Positions 60,559 to 64,000 of a stretch of 64,000 nucleotides of DNA are shown piece by piece. This DNA is from Candidatus Woesearchaeota archaeon. Its GTDB lineage: Archaea; Nanobdellota; Nanobdellia; Woesearchaeales; UBA11576. The position numbers and the translations under genes are program-made. Position 1 is the stretch's first letter. Each line of letters starts with the position of its first letter. The stretch is from assembly GCA_018668595.1 (NCBI GenBank), contig JABJCP010000031.1:24964-88963 (forward strand). Direction: 5' to 3'. The notes under the pieces are model-generated. The model searched no databases, was not told the origin of the DNA, and was given only the letters and a program-made list of their open reading frames with translations.

Positions 60559-62055
60559 ATGAAAAATATGTTCTCTAAAGAGTTATTAAAAGAATCAGAA
60601 CTAGAAAAAAGAATTTACAACGAATTCGTAGATAGATCTCAATTTTTATTTGAAATTAAAAAACCATATTCTAAAATTCTAGATCCCTATAAAGAATCAA
60701 AATATCCATTAAATAGAGTGGGTATGTTTCCAAGAGTTACTAAAAAATATTTGCAAAATTGGATTGATATTTCTCAATTAATTAAATTATTAAAAACTAG
60801 TAAAATAAAAGATGATTTATATTCATTCGAATCTGAATCTAAATTACGAGATTCTATTTGGAATGTCTTATATGATATAGGGTCTGATTCATACACAACA
60901 AACGATGAATGGATTGGAAATGATAGTTTTGATCAAATAGATTCTAGAATTGAAGAAACTACTAAAATAACAATTGCTGCAAATAAATTACTTGCGTTTA
61001 CAACAGAAAATAAAATAAAATCATTCTTTGAAAATTTTGAATATAAAAAGAAATATGCAAAAACTCCCTATTTTACAATATTCGATATAGGTCCAGGATC
61101 TGGAAATACAATAGTTCCACTCATAGAATTAATCCATTCTCTTTCCAATCAAGGTCATGTTCCTAAGAATTACCAAGATCATATTCATGTCATGCTTATA
61201 GACGGAGATGTTAGAAGTCTTAATAAAACAAAAAACCTACTTAGAAATGGAAAAACATTCAATTCTTTGAAATATGTTGATTATATTCGTGCAAATTTTG
61301 GAAGATTACATTTAAATCCTCATTTAGATTCATTTCAAAATCGTGTTGATTTAATTGTTTCAGGTGCTGCGATAATGCATAACACAAACAAGACTCAGTT
61401 CTTTAAGTCACTATATTCTATTTTAAAACCTGATGGAACAATGTGTATTTGGGATTGGTATTGCGGACCAACATTTGCTGCTCCTTATTTAAAATTAGGA
61501 GAAAATAACACCATAGTAAATACAGATACAGATTCATTCATATTTGAACCAACACAAGAATTTACAGAAGAATTTTATAGACTTAGTGAAAATACATTAA
61601 AGAAACGTATCATTTATGAAGTTACTCTAGAAGAAGCTGAAGAGACTGAAGCAAATTTTCAAGCTTGGCTAGGATTATGGGGATACATAGATAGAAACAA
61701 ATCAACAGGAAAACTTATTGAACGCTATGTTGATGGCCTGCCTGTATCAAAATATTTAAATAAACTTTTTTGGGCAAAGATAAAAACAGAAGATGGATTT
61801 AATTATATTAAAGATTTTTTAATAAAAACCATAATAAAAAAAGATATTCAACCATTTGGTTCTAAAACTGCATATTATTTTATAGAAGGTTATGGTGAGA
61901 ATTATTCTGAATTAATGAAAGAATCTGGTTTTTTTGAACCTAGAGACATTTCATTTGACTCAGTATATGGCGATTTCAGGCAAATGATTCCTTCGATTGA
62001 AATGGAACATTTAGGAAAAGCTATAAAATTTTCTTTTGGAGATAAAAAAACATAG
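60559..62055 (+). CDS. Class I SAM-dependent methyltransferase
   Basis: IFDIGPGSGNTIVPLIELIH, MLIDGDVRSLNK, SILKPDGTMCIWDWYCG. Confidence 0.8.
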   Translation: MKNMFSKELLKESELEKRIYNEFVDRSQFLFEIKKPYSKILDPYKESKYPLNRVGMFPRVTKKYLQNWIDISQLIKLLKTSKIKDDLYSFESESKLRDSIWNVLYDIGSDSYTTNDEWIGNDSFDQIDSRIEETTKITIAANKLLAFTTENKIKSFFENFEYKKKYAKTPYFTIFDIGPGSGNTIVPLIELIHSLSNQGHVPKNYQDHIHVMLIDGDVRSLNKTKNLLRNGKTFNSLKYVDYIRANFGRLHLNPHLDSFQNRVDLIVSGAAIMHNTNKTQFFKSLYSILKPDGTMCIWDWYCGPTFAAPYLKLGENNTIVNTDTDSFIFEPTQEFTEEFYRLSENTLKKRIIYEVTLEEAEETEANFQAWLGLWGYIDRNKSTGKLIERYVDGLPVSKYLNKLFWAKIKTEDGFNYIKDFLIKTIIKKDIQPFGSKTAYYFIEGYGENYSELMKESGFFEPRDISFDSVYGDFRQMIPSIEMEHLGKAIKFSFGDKKT

Positions 62056-62162
62056 TGCTTACAAATATTAATTTACTAACTCCTATTAATTTACTTACAA
62101 ACTTTAATTTAATTAATAACTTTAATTTACTTGTCAACTTTGATTTACTTACAACCCTTGAT
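62055..62162. repeat. Six tandem 18-bp units
   Basis: Units: GTGCTTACAAATATTAAT, TTACTAACTCCTATTAAT, TTACTTACAAACTTTAAT, TTAATTAATAACTTTAAT, TTACTTGTCAACTTTGAT, TTACTTACAACCCTTGAT. Confidence 0.85.
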
Positions 62163-63180
62163 TGTCATTCAAATTCAAAAATCTATGTTTTTCTCCAGGT
62201 AAATAATTTATTCCTATTTCTGAATAAGTCATACAGGTTTGATAATCTTTTAACGTATCTGCAAATTCAACACGAATTTGATTCATAAATTCATGTAATT
62301 GAGATGAATTCTCGACGTCAATTTCAAATTCTAAATCACTATGACCTACTGCTTCAGTGACATAAACAACATAAGGTTCACATCTTAAGAATTCAATTAA
62401 TTTCATCATTTTTTGTTGTGTTAAATCCTTCAGTAAAAGAATTACTTTAAATCTTTGAAATCCTAATTTGGTTAAATCAATATAAGGCCTATATCCCTGA
62501 ATTATTCCTTTATTTCTTAATTTTCTCATCCTATATTTTATACCATTGGGAGTTACGTCTAGTTTTTTAGCAATAGCCAAAGTAGATATACGCCCGTCTT
62601 TTGCTAACAAACCAAGAATTTTTAAATCAGTTTCATCATAAGATTCAATATTTTTATTGCCACCTACAATAAGTTCAGAATAATCTTTTGCATCATAAAT
62701 ATAATTATGTTTGAAATGATATACTTTTGTTGCAATACTCACATATTTTTCTTTAAAATAATTTCCATATTTATAAGAAATCTCGTCAACAACTTCTTTA
62801 AAATCGGGTATTGTTTGAGCCCAAATTACAAATACTAAATCCCAAGGACCTCTGGTATTAACAATCCAGCCTATTGATTTATGCTTTGCAGCATATTCCA
62901 TTATTTCTTTTTCTTTAGAAACATCCACATTTTGAAATCGCATAAAAAATCTACATAAGTGATATCCTAATTTAGTTATATTAAGAACTGCATAATATCC
63001 TTTTATAATTCCTTTTTTTTCAAGATTTTTAATGCGATAATTTACAACTTCTTTTGAAACCCCTATTTTTTTTGCTATTCTAGCAACTGGTTGTCTTGCA
63101 TTTAAATCTAGCTCTGCAAGTATTTTTTTGTCTTTGGCATCTAATTTGTTAACTATGTTATTTTTATTAATTATTTTGAT
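62149..63180 (-). CDS. Tandem Lrp/AsnC-family regulator, extended N-terminally relative to ORF track
   Basis: Frame stays open upstream of Met at 62943 and encodes an AsnC HTH (LDAKDKKILAELDLNARQPVARIAKKIGVSKEVVNYRIKNLEKKGIIKGYY); GGGGTGA at 63182-63188; no ATG/GTG/TTG start seen, so start is unresolved. Confidence 0.75.
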   Translation of the reverse strand: MKIINKNNIVNKLDAKDKKILAELDLNARQPVARIAKKIGVSKEVVNYRIKNLEKKGIIKGYYAVLNITKLGYHLCRFFMRFQNVDVSKEKEIMEYAAKHKSIGWIVNTRGPWDLVFVIWAQTIPDFKEVVDEISYKYGNYFKEKYVSIATKVYHFKHNYIYDAKDYSELIVGGNKNIESYDETDLKILGLLAKDGRISTLAIAKKLDVTPNGIKYRMRKLRNKGIIQGYRPYIDLTKLGFQRFKVILLLKDLTQQKMMKLIEFLRCEPYVVYVTEAVGHSDLEFEIDVENSSQLHEFMNQIRVEFADTLKDYQTCMTYSEIGINYLPGEKHRFLNLNDNQGL

Positions 63181-63513
63181 TTCACCCCATATTTAATCAA
63201 AAAAATCGAAAATATCACGAACTATTCATCAGCAACAGACATATAATCTAAGAATCATTGTAATTAATACAGTTAGCGTCATTACTTTAATACATAAACA
63301 GGAATTACCCATTTAATTGTCAGCGTTTTTTCTAAAAATTAACGGAATTTTTGCCGACGAGGTTCAATTTTGTAAAATTTTTGGTCTTACATTAAATATA
63401 TGGTGAAACTAGTATTTAAACATTGCGTTTAATTAAAAAAATCATAAAGAACTTTTATAATTTTGCACAACATACTATACTATAGGGTGGAGTAAGTGGG
63501 AAAAAGAGGCATA

Positions 63514-64000
<487 letters not shown>

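Noticed and set aside
62055-62162. CRISPR array
   Set aside because: Units are contiguous 18-bp tandem repeats without spacers; no cas genes in the window.
62055-62288. 77-aa ORF with LLTNFN hexapeptide repeats
   Set aside because: Arises from the 18-bp tandem repeat and then runs antisense into the Lrp-like gene; GTG start directly at the methyltransferase stop is not convincing as a gene, so reported as a DNA repeat instead.

Overview
AT-rich archaeal chromosome segment. Gene content is DPANN-like (Woesearchaeota/Pacearchaeota-type; lineage is inferred, not computed). Housekeeping genes: HerA and Mre11-like, Era-like GTPase/DUF2073/Zn-ribbon operon, GlyRS, RfcL, ValRS, CysRS, fibrillarin/Nop5, SecD/SecF, CTP synthase, FKBP. 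Metabolism: a RuBisCO large subunit that looks like form II/III, a PfkB/adenosine-kinase-like sugar kinase, and a pyruvate/2-oxoacid:ferredoxin oxidoreductase operon (G-D-A-B). Main points of interest: (1) an intein with LAGLIDADG-like motifs inside the TPP-binding POR beta subunit; (2) a tRNA gene that is intact only if at least two introns are removed, one in the T-loop; (3) two copies of a ~165-170 nt multi-hairpin intergenic element; (4) an accessory block at ~50.7-60.4 kb. It encodes an AAA+ ATPase, a trypsin-like lipoprotein protease, a tandem metallophosphoesterase with a coiled-coil insert, a PD-(D/E)XK-like nuclease, a caspase-like lipoprotein and an anchored metzincin-like protease, and three of its leaders share the motif CTCGCTAAAGGKGA; (5) six 18-bp tandem repeats at 62055-62162; (6) a poly-Asn microsatellite inside a truncated Lrp/AsnC-like regulator; (7) a GC-containing 7-mer CGACGAG/CTCGTCG that looks over-represented and changes orientation near 47-50 kb. 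All calls are by reading; no database or folding program was run.
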